Assembly (NCBI RefSeq): GCF_032854445.1
Contig: NC_088300.1
Location: 43,395,682-43,459,681 of the forward strand
Length of the DNA: 64,000 nt
Source of the DNA: Liolophura sinensis
Taxonomy: Eukaryota; Mollusca; Polyplacophora; Chitonida; Chitonidae
Direction of reading: 5' to 3'
Part shown: in pieces, positions 1 through 13,000 of the stretch
Layout: each line of letters opens with the position of its first letter
How positions within the stretch are numbered: position 1 is the first letter of the stretch
Program-made: the position numbers and the translations under genes
The notes under the pieces: model-generated
Databases searched by the model: none
What the model saw: the letters and a program-made list of their open reading frames with translations, nothing else
What the model was told of the DNA's origin: nothing

Positions 1-2613
1 TCACCACTTTAACCGGAAATAAATTTTACATCGACGACCATAACCCATTATCTTTAAGCAAAACAGCATTATTATATTAAGTTAGTATGTTGTTCAATTA
101 AACAGGCACGTTGCTCCAATCCTAAGGCAATTATCTGACCTGAAAGAAATATTTTCGTGATATGTTCACCATATTTCCCAGATGTTTTGATCAGTAAAAA
201 AGATGATTCTTTAGTGGGCTTGTATTACCAGATGCAGTCTTACGATAAAGCTATTTATATGCAACATTTCCTTCAATACATATGGATGACATCTTGCCAG
301 AACCATACAGTTTACAGACACAGATAAAGCCACGTTGATTGTTGTTGTTAAAAGTACGGTAGTGTTGAAACCAATAAATCAGACAATCAGAATTCACTTA
401 CGCTACCAGATTGTCCACAGGTAACGTGATATAGAATTGTGCCCTAAGAGCTGACCAATTCACATATTCAAATATTAGATTGGAACTCAAAAGTATGTCC
501 CAATTCTTTATTGATAGATATCTGTCAATGATTAACATCAGCAGATAATGAGCAGCTATTTAAAATTTCTGAGGGCAAAGGATTTCCCAGACATCACATC
601 GCAGGTAAATTATTTTTTACAAATAATACCACATCCAAAAACACATATGTACAGAATGAAGCTTGCACAACACCACAAATCTGTCAATTTTTGAATCATT
701 AAGCTTAATCCCCACTGTTGAAGTGCAACCTTTCCCACGTCAGAGAGCACTTCACTACCACTGCTATTGGGGGTTGAGGGATCAAGCCAGGTTCGTATAA
801 ATGTACATTTTACACGAAAGGTCACTGGAAAATAAAAAAATGAGCTGTCTGAATCGAGATTTATACGGAACTGGTATGTGAAGTGTGTAGATGTGCAGAT
901 CTAGCACAACAGTCGTTTCGGTGTGGTTGTAAGTGGCTAACCTGACGTGTATCTCACTTGAAGTGACAACCTAATTTTCTCACTCGCCATTAGCCCAGCG
1001 GCGAAAAACGATCTAAATAACAGATGCTTCAAGTATTTTAAAGTCCTCGCTACTTTTCTATTTGAAATGTTTTAAGCAGCAAAGATATTTTCGAAGGAGG
1101 ATCTGTTTTGACATTTCCGTTGGTTCCTCTGCACCCAATTACCCGGTATCGCCAGCGTCGTAACACTCGTCTGCCGCGATTGGTCTGTGGCTGGGCTATG
1201 TATCCACGCTGACTACACACGCCGCGTTCCACAGTGCTGAGAGTTAGTCCCCTTAAGCAGACAGCTTATGTAACATATGGTTACTTAGTCAGCTGCAGCT
1301 TATCCACATTTTCTCTAGTTTATCGCTCTGTAATTTTTCACAAAGGCGTAGAGGGCTTGTGGCTTTTGATGTTATAACGATTGTCATCTCTTGCCTGCCT
1401 TTGCTCGCACCAGTCAAATAGTTGCAATCTGTCATCCAGTCCGAACAAGAAACCAGTCTTTTTATCCCGTTACATATGCGTTTTTAATGATCCGCCACGA
1501 GTGTATTAAGTGAAAACTAATGTCTTAAGCTACCCTCCCAAGCAAACAAACCAAGATAAATTAATTACAGAAATGTTTAACTTGACAGGAATAAAACAGG
1601 ACTGATTCTGAAGTAAGAATGAAAGCACGCTTTGCACACCCACAAAGGACGTCGATATTAAAACCATATGGAAACAGGAGATACAGTATAAGTAATCGCC
1701 AACGCCTTGAGTTAAAGTTGTCGAAATACTCAATACAGGAATTGAATTAAATGGTTACTGATAGTTTTCATAATACATGCATGTGTTGCCAGTTTCGCCA
1801 TGTTGGTGAACCACAGCTACTATACACCGCATCAGAAAGTCAACGGTTCCTTACTTAATCCCACAAAACCCCATTTGAAGTCCTACGGTAAAGCTGAAAC
1901 TGCCACTTTAAACCCAGAGCATTATGTAAAAGGAGCCGTACTCTATACAACGGTAATTAAACGCCCCACATCAGAATATCTTTGGAGTAAGAGGAGAAAT
2001 TAGGCTTCTCGGTCTGCTAGATTGTCGTTTTGTCTGCGGCCATGTACTATACAACAGGAGTTGACACAAGGCTCGACAGGAGCGAGAGGTGAGCGACAAG
2101 CAAATACCAGTTGAAATATGAACTATTTTGACGAGAGGGTTTCCGTTGAATGGCAGGCGTGTCGGGTGTGCGTCTGTGGGATATGAGGCTCCACTATTTC
2201 TCCTCACGACCCAGACTTCCATAGCCCGAATAGGGCAATACACCCACAAAATCATCCTGAGCCCTATGGTAATAATAATATGATAACGTTACTTCTAGCT
2301 AAGGGCAGCGGGGATCCCTGACTTCTTTCAGCAGATATATGGTTCTCCCGCAAAGCCTGGTGTCTAACAGGCACTCTAGTAGTAGGGACCTGTTCATAGA
2401 TATAGAGAAATATACTGATTGCTGAGAGACATAAGAGTTAAATTCTTAAAATTATATAACGGAGACCAAAACAAACATGACAACACTACAGTATAAATTC
2501 ACGATTTGTAGCAACATTTAATTAGTATAACCGTGGAGTCCTCGCAAACAAAAGGCTTTGGCAGTTACCGGGTAATTTTACTTACGTGACGTGAAATTAC
2601 TTATATTCCTTAC
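1..2613. other. Non-coding stretch, nothing recognised
   Basis: I see no exon with convincing splice borders, no RNA gene and no tandem array here. The open frames are short, have no recognisable domain and have ordinary AT-rich composition. It is probably intergenic or intronic sequence. Confidence 0.5.
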
Positions 2614-2990
2614 CAGCGTATGTGCCGCTCACTACGCTCGCTTAACATCACTGCCACCACCAGACAAACTTTGGAGATCATGAGATGCACGTGTGCCTAT
2701 AGGCTTTCCCTCACCACTTGTGTACTCGCGCGGAGCTATTTAATCATTATTCATCAATAAAATTGTTTCAGATTTTGGTTAGGATCATATTGTAGGCTTA
2801 CATACTTTAGATAAAGAGAAGGCATGTCTATAAAGTATTATTAGAAACAAAGGTTGAGACGGATTGTTGTGATTTCTGACATAACTTCCTGTCTCATCAC
2901 TGTGACCCCAGTGACCTCAACGTTGTTCAAGATTTCTGTTACCAGTGATGGCAGTGATGTAAAGCGAACGTACAGAGCGACGCATGCCGT
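2614..2990. mobile_element. Short element with diverged terminal inverted repeats
   Basis: The left end (about 2614-2662) and the reverse complement of the right end (about 2941-2990) match over roughly 46 bases. Both read like gcatgtgccgctcac, then cgctcgctt, then acatcactgccaccacc, with scattered mismatches. The interior has no open frame. The layout fits an old non-autonomous DNA transposon (MITE-like). The right-end sequence, including the stretch matching gaggtcac and agacaggaagt, recurs in the other orientation at 49995-50115, so the sequence is dispersed in this genome. I see no clear target-site duplication. Confidence 0.5.
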
Positions 2991-3714
2991 GTAACTTACT
3001 GCTCATGGCGTGGCCTTGAATCGAGCAGCTAAGTAAAGAAAAATTGCTGGAATTACTCTGAAGTAAATCAGTCTTGATTGACGTGAAGTGGTCCTGAATG
3101 ACGAAACATCAGACAAAACTGAGAAACGTCTTCTGCTTCACACGATTCTCCAAAACGTGCAAAGTAATCAGTGTTAAACTGCAAATCGGTTATAATATAG
3201 AAAAGCCTTTCATTCCAGATTTTATGAGTTTTCTCATTTAAACCTTCCCTTAGAACATAAATTTTTTGAAAGTGAAGGAGCTCTGTAAAATACAACAGCA
3301 AGAAAGGGAGCTTCAAGGCGCTTAATTTCGAATGGCTTTCTCCCATTTTGGTTTATTGAGATACCTGGACAGCTATCCAGGATGTAAACAAAATTATTTA
3401 TGAGCTATTAAAATCACTGAATATATTATATTTACCTAATTCTTGTTAAATTTCAGTGCTACGGGCGTTTAATTCGCTACTATGTAAGCATTTACATGAA
3501 CAGTTAGAATAAAACCCTGTAAAGTGACTTGACAAGAGGCAAGATTTCACCTGTTATATTTAACCATGTGTCAACTATTACAGTCGTCGCTGCTCTAATT
3601 CTTCTTTCCGTATATATTTTATTTTGTATAATATCAGCGATATTTTCATGCAGACGATCTCTATCGAGTTTATTGACATCATATAGAGCAAACCCTGTAC
3701 AGCGAAGACAGAGT

Positions 3715-3830
3715 GATAGCTGGCAAATGGTAACATGTGGCCTCTTGAAATACAGCCTCTTGCCAACTTACCTCAGGCAGGGTTTTATTGTAACTGTTCA
3801 TGTAAGTGCATAAATACTAACAATTTACAC
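3715..3830 (+). repeat. Dispersed repeat fragment, family 'gcaaatggt'
   Basis: The segment combines 'ggcaaatggtaacatgtgg', 'gaaatacagcctcttgcc' and 'gcataaatactaacaatttac'. The same blocks appear in the same order at 33645-33720, and partly at 13505-13560. It is therefore a low-copy interspersed repeat of unknown class. Flanking 2991-3714 and 3831-4914 contain nothing else I recognise. Confidence 0.45.
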
Positions 3831-4914
3831 GGCCCTTAGTAACCCTTCAATCCGTGTCTCCGCCCACATAGCTATTGTTTATGTCCATGTACCATCTACT
3901 TAGCACATGTCTTTTCATGTGGCGTCTTAACAGTTATACATCTCGTTCTCTGAGCTGGTATGATATCACTATGTAGTGGCTGGTTTGCAAGATAGCAATA
4001 CATACACAACCTAACCTTGCTTTTATCTAACATGTTTGAGTCTTGACAAGTTAATTTCTCATCCGCTTCAAGGAAGTGATTCACATTTATCTATTTCCTA
4101 TGCGAATCATGGCAAGGTTGGGAGTTTTGTCTGATAAGAGGAAGAAATATTTCATTTTATTTATCTGAATGGCGTTAAGCCTGTCATGGTACCTCAATCG
4201 TACAACCACTTTTACAATGACGTCAGTACGCTCAGAGAATATTTTGTCGCCACATCCTATGGGATAAAACATAATAAACTAAGACAAAACGCTAAACAAA
4301 ACTGAACATTATAGAAACAAACTCATCTCTCACTGTTTCGCTCACGTCCAATTAATTAGATAAACAGAAATGCATAGCTTGCTTTGACGCCAGCTATTAC
4401 AGATCACGAGGCCCCGAGATCCCTAATCTTCAGAGGCTACTCTTCAGGGTAAACAAACACAGCACCCTACTCTGAATTACTAAAACCCAACACATAAAGA
4501 TCTCAGCTAGCCAAAGTGAAAATGGGAGCCAGATGTCAAATACTGGTAGTCTATATAGTGGTGTATGAAGAAAAAAATGTCATATTTCAACAGTTCAGTT
4601 TCGCAACGTTTTGATTACATCAGTACTGCGCGATGTCATTCGTGATAAGTTGTACTTAAATTATCGTGTAAGCAAATAGCAACGCTTTCAGGAACTTAAG
4701 TCTGAAGACTGACTTAGACCAGAATAAGTGAATGGATGAACTTACTGCTCTGCATAAAAGGGTAAGCGTAAAGCAGATAATGTGGCCATTTGATTTTGAT
4801 ATAGCGTCGTGATTAACTAGGAATACGTTTGTTTGATTTATTTATCTCTCTGTTTGGTGTTTTTGCCTTACTAATATTTCACGAATGTGACGCTTTTCAG
4901 GTTCTGGGATGTCT

Positions 4915-5139
4915 TAACCCTTGGTGAGAACGAAGGTGGTAAATGGGTCGTGATGGTGATATGAGTGGATCCCGATGTCATCGATGATCCGATGTCATCG
5001 ATGTTGGATTGTGATGTGTTGTGATTGACAATCACAACACATCACAATCCAACATCGATGACATCGGGATCGACAATGGTGTCGTTATTCAGTTATTGAT
5101 TAGTTGTGACGCTGCCCCGCCCCACAACTGGAATGTGGC
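4915..5139. repeat. Degenerate GTGATG-rich sequence with a palindrome
   Basis: This is the diverged left shoulder of the adjacent 39-bp minisatellite, rich in gtgatggtgat and gatgtcatcgatg words. The block 'tcccgatgtcatcgatg' is followed directly by a near copy, 'tccgatgtcatcgatg'. A separate entry covers the perfect palindrome inside it. Confidence 0.5.
4989..5067. repeat. Perfect 39-bp inverted repeat with a 1-base spacer
   Basis: The left arm 4989-5027 and right arm 5029-5067 are exact reverse complements around the single base 5028 (centre gtgattg-a-caatcac). As single-stranded DNA or RNA it would fold into a 39-bp perfect hairpin. The tandem duplicate at 4966-4984 can also pair with the outer part of the right arm. 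I see no coding potential. Confidence 0.95.
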
Positions 5140-6205
5140 GGTTGTGGTATATGTAACTGGGTTGTGATGAGATGTGGATTGTTGTCATATACGTAACTGG
5201 AGAGGTGTGATGGTCGTCATATACGTAACTGGTTGTGAGAAGGTGTGATGGTTGTCACATACGTAACTGGGCTGTAAGAAGGTGTGATGGTTGTCATATA
5301 CGAAACTGGGCTGTGAAGAGGTGTGATGGTTGTGATATTTGTAACTGGGTTGTGAGGAGGTGTGATGGTTGTCATTATACGTAACTGGGTTTTGAGGAGG
5401 TGTGATGGTTGTGATATTTGTAACTGGGTTGCGAGGAGGTGTGATGGTTGTCATATACGTAACTGGGTTGTGAGGAGGTGTGATGGTTGTCATATTTGTA
5501 ACTGGGTTGTGAAGAGGTGTGATGGTTGTGTTATTTGTAACTGGGTTGTTGAGAAGGTGTGATGGTTGTTTTATACGTAACTGTGTTGTGAGGAGGTGTG
5601 ATGGTTGTGATATTTGTAACTGGGTTGCGAGGAGGTGTAATGGTTGTCATATACGTAACTGGGTTGTGAGGATGTGTGATGGTTGTGATATTTGTAACTG
5701 GGATGTGAAGAGGTGTGATGGTTGTGATATTTGTAACTGGGTTGTGAAGAGGTGTGATGGTTGTCATATTTCTAACTGGGTTGTGAAGAGGTGTGATGGT
5801 TGTGATATTTGTAACTGGATGTGAAGAGGTGTGATGGTTGTGATATTTGTAACTGGGTTGTGAAGAGGTGTGATGGTTGTCATATTTCTAACTGGGTTGT
5901 GAAGAGGTGTGATGGTTGTCATATTTGTAACTGGGTTGTGATTAGGTGTGATGGTTGTGATATTTGTAACTGGGTTGTGAAGAGGTGTGATGGCTGTGAT
6001 ATTTGTAACTGGGTTGTGAGGATGTGTGATGGTTGTGATATTTGTAACTGGGATGTGAAGAGGTGTGATGGTTGTGATATTTGTAACTGGGTGCGAGGAG
6101 GTGTGATGGTTGTCATATACGTAGATTAGGTGTAATGGTTGTGATATTTGTAACTGGGTTGTGAAGAGGTGTGATGGCTGTGATATTTGTAACTGGGTTG
6201 TGAAG
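5140..6205. repeat. 39-bp minisatellite, left part (about 27 units)
   Basis: The array is head-to-tail with a 39-base unit running ttgtgaggaggtgtgatgg, then ttgt, then catatacgt or gatatttgt, then aactggg. Two main subtypes (catatacgt and gatatttgt) are intermixed. As 39 is a multiple of three, a single base change rarely closes the frame, so open frames run through it on both strands as 13-residue repeats (CDGCHIRNWVVRR on one, MTTITPPHNPVTY on the other). I regard these frames as by-products, not genes. The array continues at 6544 after a SINE. Confidence 0.95.
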
Positions 6206-6543
6206 ATTGATTGATTGATTGCTTGAGGTTTAACGTCGTACTCAACAATTTTTCAGTCATATGACGACGAAGGAATCATTAGGGTGCATGTACGTGTAAT
6301 GTGCCTCCTTGTTGCAGGACGGATTTCCACCGCTCTTTTATTTAGTGCTGCTTCACTGAGACGACTTACCGAAGGCAAGTAAGCCGCCCCGCCCGAGCCA
6401 TTATACTGATACGGGTCAACCAGTCGTTGCACTATCCCCTTCATGCTGAACGTCAAAGTCTTAGGTGTGACTCGATCAAGGATTGATCCTGGATCTACCG
6501 GTCCCGAAGCGGACGCTCTACCAACTGTGCTATCCGGGCCGGT
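6206..6543 (-). mobile_element. tRNA-derived SINE (family B), full length, inside the minisatellite
   Basis: Read on the minus strand, the element begins with a tRNA-like head. It has an A-box-like tagcacagttggtagagcg and a B-box-like gatcaatcc. The body contains 'aaggggatagtgcaacgac' and 'cggtggaaatccgtcc'. The tail has 'tcgtcatatgactgaaaaatt', 'gagtacgacgttaaa' and a (atca)n end. Exact 11-base target-site duplications, gggttgtgaag, flank it at 6195-6205 and 6544-6554. It is a SINE rather than a tRNA gene because the anticodon arm is not intact. Confidence 0.9.
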
Positions 6544-6988
6544 GGGTTGTGAAGAGCAGTTATGGTTGTCATATACGTAACTGGGCTGTAAGAAGGTGTG
6601 ATGGTTGTCATATACGCAACTGGGCTGTGAAGAGGTGTGATGGTTGTGATATTTGTAACTGGGTTGTGAGGAGGTGTGATGGTTGTCATATACGTAACTG
6701 TGTTGTGAGGAGGTGTGATGGTTGTCATATACGTAACTGGGTTGTGAGGAGGTGTGATGGTTGTCATATACGTAACTGGGTTGTGAGGAGGTGTGATGGT
6801 TGTGATATTTGTAACTGTGTTGTGAGGAGGTGTGATGGTTGTGATATTTGTAACTGGGTTGTGAAGAGGTGTGATGGTTGTGATATTTGTAACTGGGTTG
6901 CGAGGAGGTGTGATGGTTGTCATATACGTAACTGGGTTGTGAGGAGGTGTGATGGTTGTCATATACGTAACTGGGTTGTGATGGTGTC
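6544..6988. repeat. 39-bp minisatellite, right part (about 11 units)
   Basis: The unit and subtypes are those of 5140-6205, and the array resumes immediately after the SINE target-site duplication. The units here are more uniform than on the left, which suggests more recent amplification or homogenisation. Confidence 0.93.
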
Positions 6989-7620
6989 ATGATCTGATGG
7001 TTGTGATGTATGTATTTGAGTTGTGACGATGATATTATGGTTGTGATATAAGTAACTGAGTTGTGATGCTGCTGTGATGTATGTATGATGTAATAATTCT
7101 TGTGATTGAGTAGTAAAAGAAGTGTGACGTTATCACCCTTGCGATTAGATAGTGTGGGGAGTGTGATGGTGTCGTTCATGTGACAGGGTCATTACCAATA
7201 GTGTTATGCTGTGTTTCATGTGATGGGAGTAGTGATATGAGTATGATGGCGCCGTGATGGAAGTGTAATGTTCTCGTTCGTATGATAGGATGGTGATAGA
7301 ACTGTGGTGGTGTGTTTCTTGATATGAGATCATTGTAGACGCGTGATTGTGTCGCCTTTGTGATAAGTTTGTGATAAAAGTGTGATGGTGTTATTGTGAC
7401 AGGTGTTGTTGTCGTTCCTGTGATTTGATTTCAAAGTCTTGTCAAGTTGTGTGATCGTGTCATTCACGTGACGGGACAGTGGGAAAAAATGTGGTGTTGT
7501 CGTTGTTGTGATGAGGTCGTGATAGTAGTGTGATGATTCCGTTCCTGTGATGTGATAGTGACAGAAGTGCCATGGTAATGTTCGTGCCATAGGATCGTGA
7601 CAGAAGAGTGATGGTGTATG
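6989..7620. repeat. Highly degenerate GTGTGATGGTGTCGTT tandem region
   Basis: Words such as gtgtgatggtgtcgtt, tgtgacagg and cgttcctgtgat recur at roughly 30-40 base spacing with heavy divergence. It appears to be an older relative of the neighbouring minisatellite. The open minus-strand frames are rich in H, T and S and follow the repeat, so I do not call them genes. Confidence 0.6.
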
Positions 7621-9261
7621 AGCGATTTTACACAGAGCTGAATCGTAAACGATAAGTTAAAAGTAACAGACTTGTCATGGAGTAGCAAACACGACACAAA
7701 CCAAATAATTGGTTACTGCTTAACAATCGTGAAGGAATCGCTGGGAAAACTCCACTATCCTCTCTAGTTGGAAATACTCCGCATTCCAAATCACAGATTA
7801 AAAATACCAGTCTCACGGCAAAGTGACAGGGACATCCGTAAAAGCTGCACCACAAGGCCTGTCTGTCAGTCTGTCCAAGTCGGCTAGTAACTGGGAAGGA
7901 ATCTTGGGGCCGGCGGCTGACAGCAACCGGTGACTATTGTACACAAACCCAAATTAAACACCACTTTATTTACACATTGACGCTAATCCGGGGTTTCCTA
8001 CTGTATATCTCAACAAAAGCTATCCTCAAATTACCAGCTTCCACAATACAGAATTGACAAAAATCGTACATATACAATGTTTTTTTTTAAGGGGATCAGC
8101 GTTCAAAAATAGCAAAAATGTAGACCCATAGTTCTTTGTAACAGTCTTTTTCTGAGAAGACTTAGTCAAGTAAAGAAATATGTGAAATCGGAAGCCACCA
8201 CCGTCAGAGTGAAGTGATCTGTCAGGCTTGGCTAGAGCTGTCACCGGACAGGCAGCAGGCTGGGGTCAGACTCACATTACACGGGAATGCTCTCTTTCCT
8301 CTTCCTGGCGAGGAATTGTACGCTGTGCTTCTTCTGACAGCTAACATATTGGAAAAGACCGCCCTAATTCTTTAAAAAAACATTACCCAGAGAAAGTGTA
8401 GGTTTTAGGCGGTGGTTAGCACTTGATATGCATCTGTCTATAAAACTGCCATATACCGATGTCTCACAACCCACATATCCCCCCCCCCCCCAAAAAAAAA
8501 AAAAAAAAAAAACATAATGGACTTCGGCTTTATATGTCGGCTATGTGTACATTCAAGCTGCACCTCCTATTTTAATGAAATTTTTCCAGGATGAAGCTGA
8601 CAGGAAAAAACTATTGGTGAAGATAGATTAGCGTTCTGGAGGCCTGTATTACAACTTCATGATACCATATAGTACGTATGATGTACGTATGCCACTTTAG
8701 CAAATGGCTAACATGTTTGCCTTTTCAGCCAGACTGGAGGCATACGACGCAAAAGATTCCTAGCATTCTTTAAAACTGGCCTTGCATGTTTTTATAGGTC
8801 CACATTACTAATATAAGATCTATTGCAACTTTTTACTGTAAGATTAATTAGAATTATGTTTTGTAGCGATGTAGCGTCTTCAATCTAACTTCGGGCTAGT
8901 GTCGTAGAAACACATAACTGCTTTGATATATTCCTTTGTCTTTTTTAATTAGTGTTCACACAGTTCGAAAAGATACTTCGCATACACGAATGTGGCTAAG
9001 GTTTTGGATGAAAGAAACGACAGATTGAATGCCCCCGCCACCTTTGGGTAAACAGTAACAATGAAGGTGTACGACGAGGATGCTTAAGTTTGTGATTCAC
9101 TTCCCTGAGGGCAAGAAAAGTGATACGTAAACAACATAACGTGGTGAAAACTGGCTTGCCAGAAGAAAATACTTTTTCTGCGCACGGACAGCCATTCAGA
9201 GTTCACTGACGTCATGTGTACATGCGTGTTGGGAACAATCTATCTCTTCCGCTACCAGACC
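7621..9261. other. Non-coding stretch with a poly-C/poly-A tract
   Basis: No exon or transposon was recognised. The only simple-sequence feature is a run of 13 C at 8479-8491 followed by 21 A at 8492-8512. Confidence 0.5.
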
Positions 9262-9572
9262 GGACCCGATGGCTCAGTTGATAGAGCGTCCGCTACCGTT
9301 GGGTCACACCTAAGACCTTAAAAGAGGAAGTTGTAGCTTCCTAGCTAGGCGTTCAACATTAAGGGGATAGTACAACGACTGGTTGACCCATATCGGTATA
9401 ATGGCTTGGGTGGGGCGACTTACTTGCCTTCGGTAAGTCGTGTCAGTAAAACAGCACTAGACAAAAGAGCGGTGGAAATCCGTCCGGCAGCAAGGAGGCA
9501 CATTACATGCACTTTAAGAACTCCTTCATCGTCATATGACTGAAAAATTGCCAAGTACGACGTTAAAAGTCG
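9262..9572 (+). mobile_element. tRNA-derived SINE (family B), diverged copy
   Basis: The head (A-box-like gatggctcagttgatagagcg) is followed by the family B body, including 'aaggggatagtacaacgac', 'cttcggtaagtcg' and 'cggtggaaatccgtcc'. It ends at 'tcgtcatatgactgaaaaattg' and 'gtacgacgttaaaa'. It matches the element at 6206-6543 in the opposite orientation. The B-box region appears altered. No target-site duplication was identified. Confidence 0.85.
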
Positions 9573-9966
9573 GAGATCACGTGATCGTCCTAGCGTAGAT
9601 GAAAATAAAATGGCAAAATTCTGCCTCACGGAATTACAGAATAGCGTTAAAACGGCGTTACAACACCGCGATCACATACTGTGCTATAACGCCGTAATTA
9701 CAGTGTTACAACGCCCCACTACGGCTGATCCTGACTTACATGACGTTGTTTCAATGGTTCACCGATAGGTCATAAATCAACTCCAACGTCATTTCAGCAA
9801 CTTTTGGTAACAAGCAATCTTCACTCGATCTTTGTTGTATGGGTCAAACGCAAAAAGCTATGTTGTCAAGACCGAGGTCAAGGTCAATTTAAATTCCCTA
9901 GATTGCGCGTTCCTCACCTACTAAACTCCGACAGTTTACATACAACTTCATAAATAGTCGTTGTAT
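9573..9966. other. Non-coding; short imperfect direct and inverted repeats at 9631-9715
   Basis: 'aattacag', 'gttacaac' and 'acggcgtta/taacgccgt' each occur twice within about 85 bases, giving a short imperfect repeat cluster. Nothing else is recognised. Confidence 0.35.
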
Positions 9967-10045
9967 GCTTATTTATTTGCTTGGTGATTTACGCCGTAGT
10001 CAAGAATATTTCATTTATATGACTGCGATCAGCATTATGATTTTA
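9967..10045 (-). mobile_element. SINE family A fragment (3' end only)
   Basis: Read on the minus strand it gives the family A 3' end: 'agcattatg'-related sequence with 'catataaatgaaatattcttga', a 'cggcgtaaa'-like block and an (aata)n tail. The tRNA head and body are absent. It is diverged. Confidence 0.7.
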
Positions 10046-13000
10046 TGCTTATTAGAAGAAAAAAAGGTCCGGTAGATGTGGGAGGAGGGTTGATGTCTGG
10101 GAAGGGTTGATTTGATGGAGTTGAAACTACTCTATGAAATGTTTAAATGACTCACCTAAAATTTGCCCTGTATTCAATAATCTTTTGCTATCTACCTGAA
10201 AATTTCAATATATCTTAGAAAAAATAAATCAATATGTTTCTGTCTTTGTTTAATCTGGTCAATTCAATATTTGTGTGATGGGCAAAAAGGGTTACAGTGT
10301 TTTGACGGAAATCATCCACCGTAAAACAGTGATTTAACTGCGAGTGCAAAAAAGACCGCACACTGCTGGATGTGTGCATTACAAAAAGATTAAAAGTTTC
10401 TAGTCTTACAGTTTCATGAATACCTAGCTACAGCCATATTTCTGTTGGGCATCCTGCGTCTATTCACGAAGCGCGCCCATTGCCCTGGTAATTAACTCCA
10501 TTATTCCTCCAAACTTCTTAGCGAAGATCCACATTCTTTCTCGACTGCCGGTGACTATTTTTTCACAGAGAGGCGGAAGTTCATGGCGGTTTGTGCCGTC
10601 ATATTTTAGGCCTCACTGTCAACCCGATACGATTCGCCATTCATCGCGCACGGTATTTGATGTAAACCAAAGCCGGCTTCGCCAGCAGGTGGGGCACGGC
10701 AGAATATTGGAGGAATTCGCTATCCTGTCGGCTGCTGATACGGTCAACCTTAAGTAGCATTAGCCAATAATAACACAAGTACTATGTTTCGCTATCCCGC
10801 TGCCACGGCAAGGAGCGGCAATTAGCTCGGTGGGAAGACACTCAGAAAAACAGCAACAGCTTGCTTGTCAAGATGTATTCCGCTTCTCTACGTACCTCAA
10901 TTTATAGCCTAAACTGTTTCGGCTGACTTTGTAGATTGTTACTGCTTAACAGCATTAACTATAAAGAGAAGCATGTGAGATACTTAGTTCGACACTACAA
11001 GACATATCATCTGTTTTAAACTAACATTTTAACACCCTACAGGCAACATATATGATAAAAACACAGAGAGCAATGTGAAGGGCAACTACAACATTATATC
11101 AAATAATGCGATCAAATACGAACACCATAGTCACAGTAATATAGCATTCATCTAAACTACTTCATTTTACACTCTGCCCAAGGCGGATATGTCTGATAAA
11201 GATAATCTAAAAATCAATTATAAAATTAATACCTTCGTCTGTGGTAGATAAATAATTATCTTCACAGGTCATCAATGGCAGTGAGTTGGATTAGCATGTT
11301 TCTGCTTATCCGTGATGCAAACTGCACAATACATGGGCTAATTAACATTAACATATGTAATGGTAATTGCGTTTAAAGAGTGAACAAAGACAGGAAATCG
11401 TCTTCCATGCCAAAGATACAGTCTTCTGCTTCATTAAATTTAGTTCAGTAACAGAGTGTAATAAAGAGGAATATATACAGCCCTAAACACGTTAATCTAC
11501 AGTCTAGTCTCTATTCATTTTTATGACATCCGCGTTATTCCTGTAGTCTTGTACTTTCCAACCCCTCTTTGTCATTATTACATAATAAATATCATTTGCA
11601 AGCTAAACATAGACACTGTGCACCAACAAGAACAAACAGTTGCCATTCCTCTTTACCGAAAGGGCAAAACCCCAATCAGTTTGGCCACATGAACCTAGTT
11701 AGCTCAAAGCTTTACTGAGATGTTGCTGCGCGGAAAGTGTTTTGTTGTGTCTACAGACTGGTGGCTGATGCGTGTTTGGACGTTGTTTGTTTGTCTAGTC
11801 TGAGCCCTGTCTAATATTCACCGTCCAGAAAAGACTAGAGCATCGGCATTTTGCGCCGAGCAAATTGCCAAAAGCCTTGATTGTTGACATAGATATCTGA
11901 TAATAGCATTGTTCACACCGAGGTGTTTAATGGGTCTCTCAATTACCACAACTGTCTAAACACAACACTACTTGTCGAACAAGGCTCTAGAGTAAGCATT
12001 ATGCTGAGTGTGTTTGACAAGACCTAAGTACGATATATTGGAGGATTACCTCAACATAAGCAATTCTGCGCAAGTACCCAATGCTCTATCAAAGCAAGAA
12101 ATCCATTCTGCGATGAAGGGTATGCTTTCTGCACAGGATCGGTCGTCCTAGAAAACGTCAACCGTTTTCCTGTGGGCCTACGCTGCCAAATTAGACAATC
12201 GTAACTGAATTGGCCACCCGCCAGAACTCTGCCTCACTGATACCCAGAGTGTTTTCACTCCGTCCTTCATCCGTTGAAAAATGTTATTATCTCATGTGAA
12301 GGCGTGGAATCTTAATATGACCATAAACTTGCGTCAATCAACGGAGTCCCGGTGCTCAACATGTCCCGGCATGTCTGATTAGCCGTACACACCCAATCGC
12401 GAACATAATCTAATTTAATTATACAAAATTAACATCAACACTATGACTAAATTCCAAGTATTTCCTCATCCTAAAGTTGTTAGAAAGGCCGTGGTCCAAC
12501 TTACACCCCTTTGGCCAAAGAACTGCTAAAGGCGGTTGGAATTGGCAAGACTAACTCGTAGACAGAACATGCTTAAATAGAGAACTGCTGACGGAGAATA
12601 TACTTGCAGATCTTTCACGAAACTCAGCCAGGTTCAGTCAGGCAGCGTCTGCAGGAATTAATGTGAAGATAATAACCAAACCAACAGGTATAGCCACCAA
12701 TCCGTTACACACATAACCAAACATCGCTCAAACAATCCTATGCCTTAATAGCAATAACTACACTTTATGCTAACATGAACAGTAGTGTACTTTCAATAAA
12801 ACTCTTCGTGAAAAAGTATATGATTTGCTCCAGGATAAACAGGACTTAAGCGTCCCGAATAATAATGAACGCTTGTGGACTGGTTTTATCTAAAGTACAT
12901 GAATATGTGGCAATTGAGTACAGTTGGTCCTTTGGATAATTTTGTGTCTCCACATATATTCTCAATGCTTTTTCCATCTTGAAGTCATATTTCAAAGTCT

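Noticed and set aside
5185-7179. Long open frames on both strands (up to 308 codons on the minus strand at 6253-7179)
   Set aside because: They follow the 39-bp repeat, occur on both strands at once and run through the SINE. A period that is a multiple of three explains them without selection for protein.
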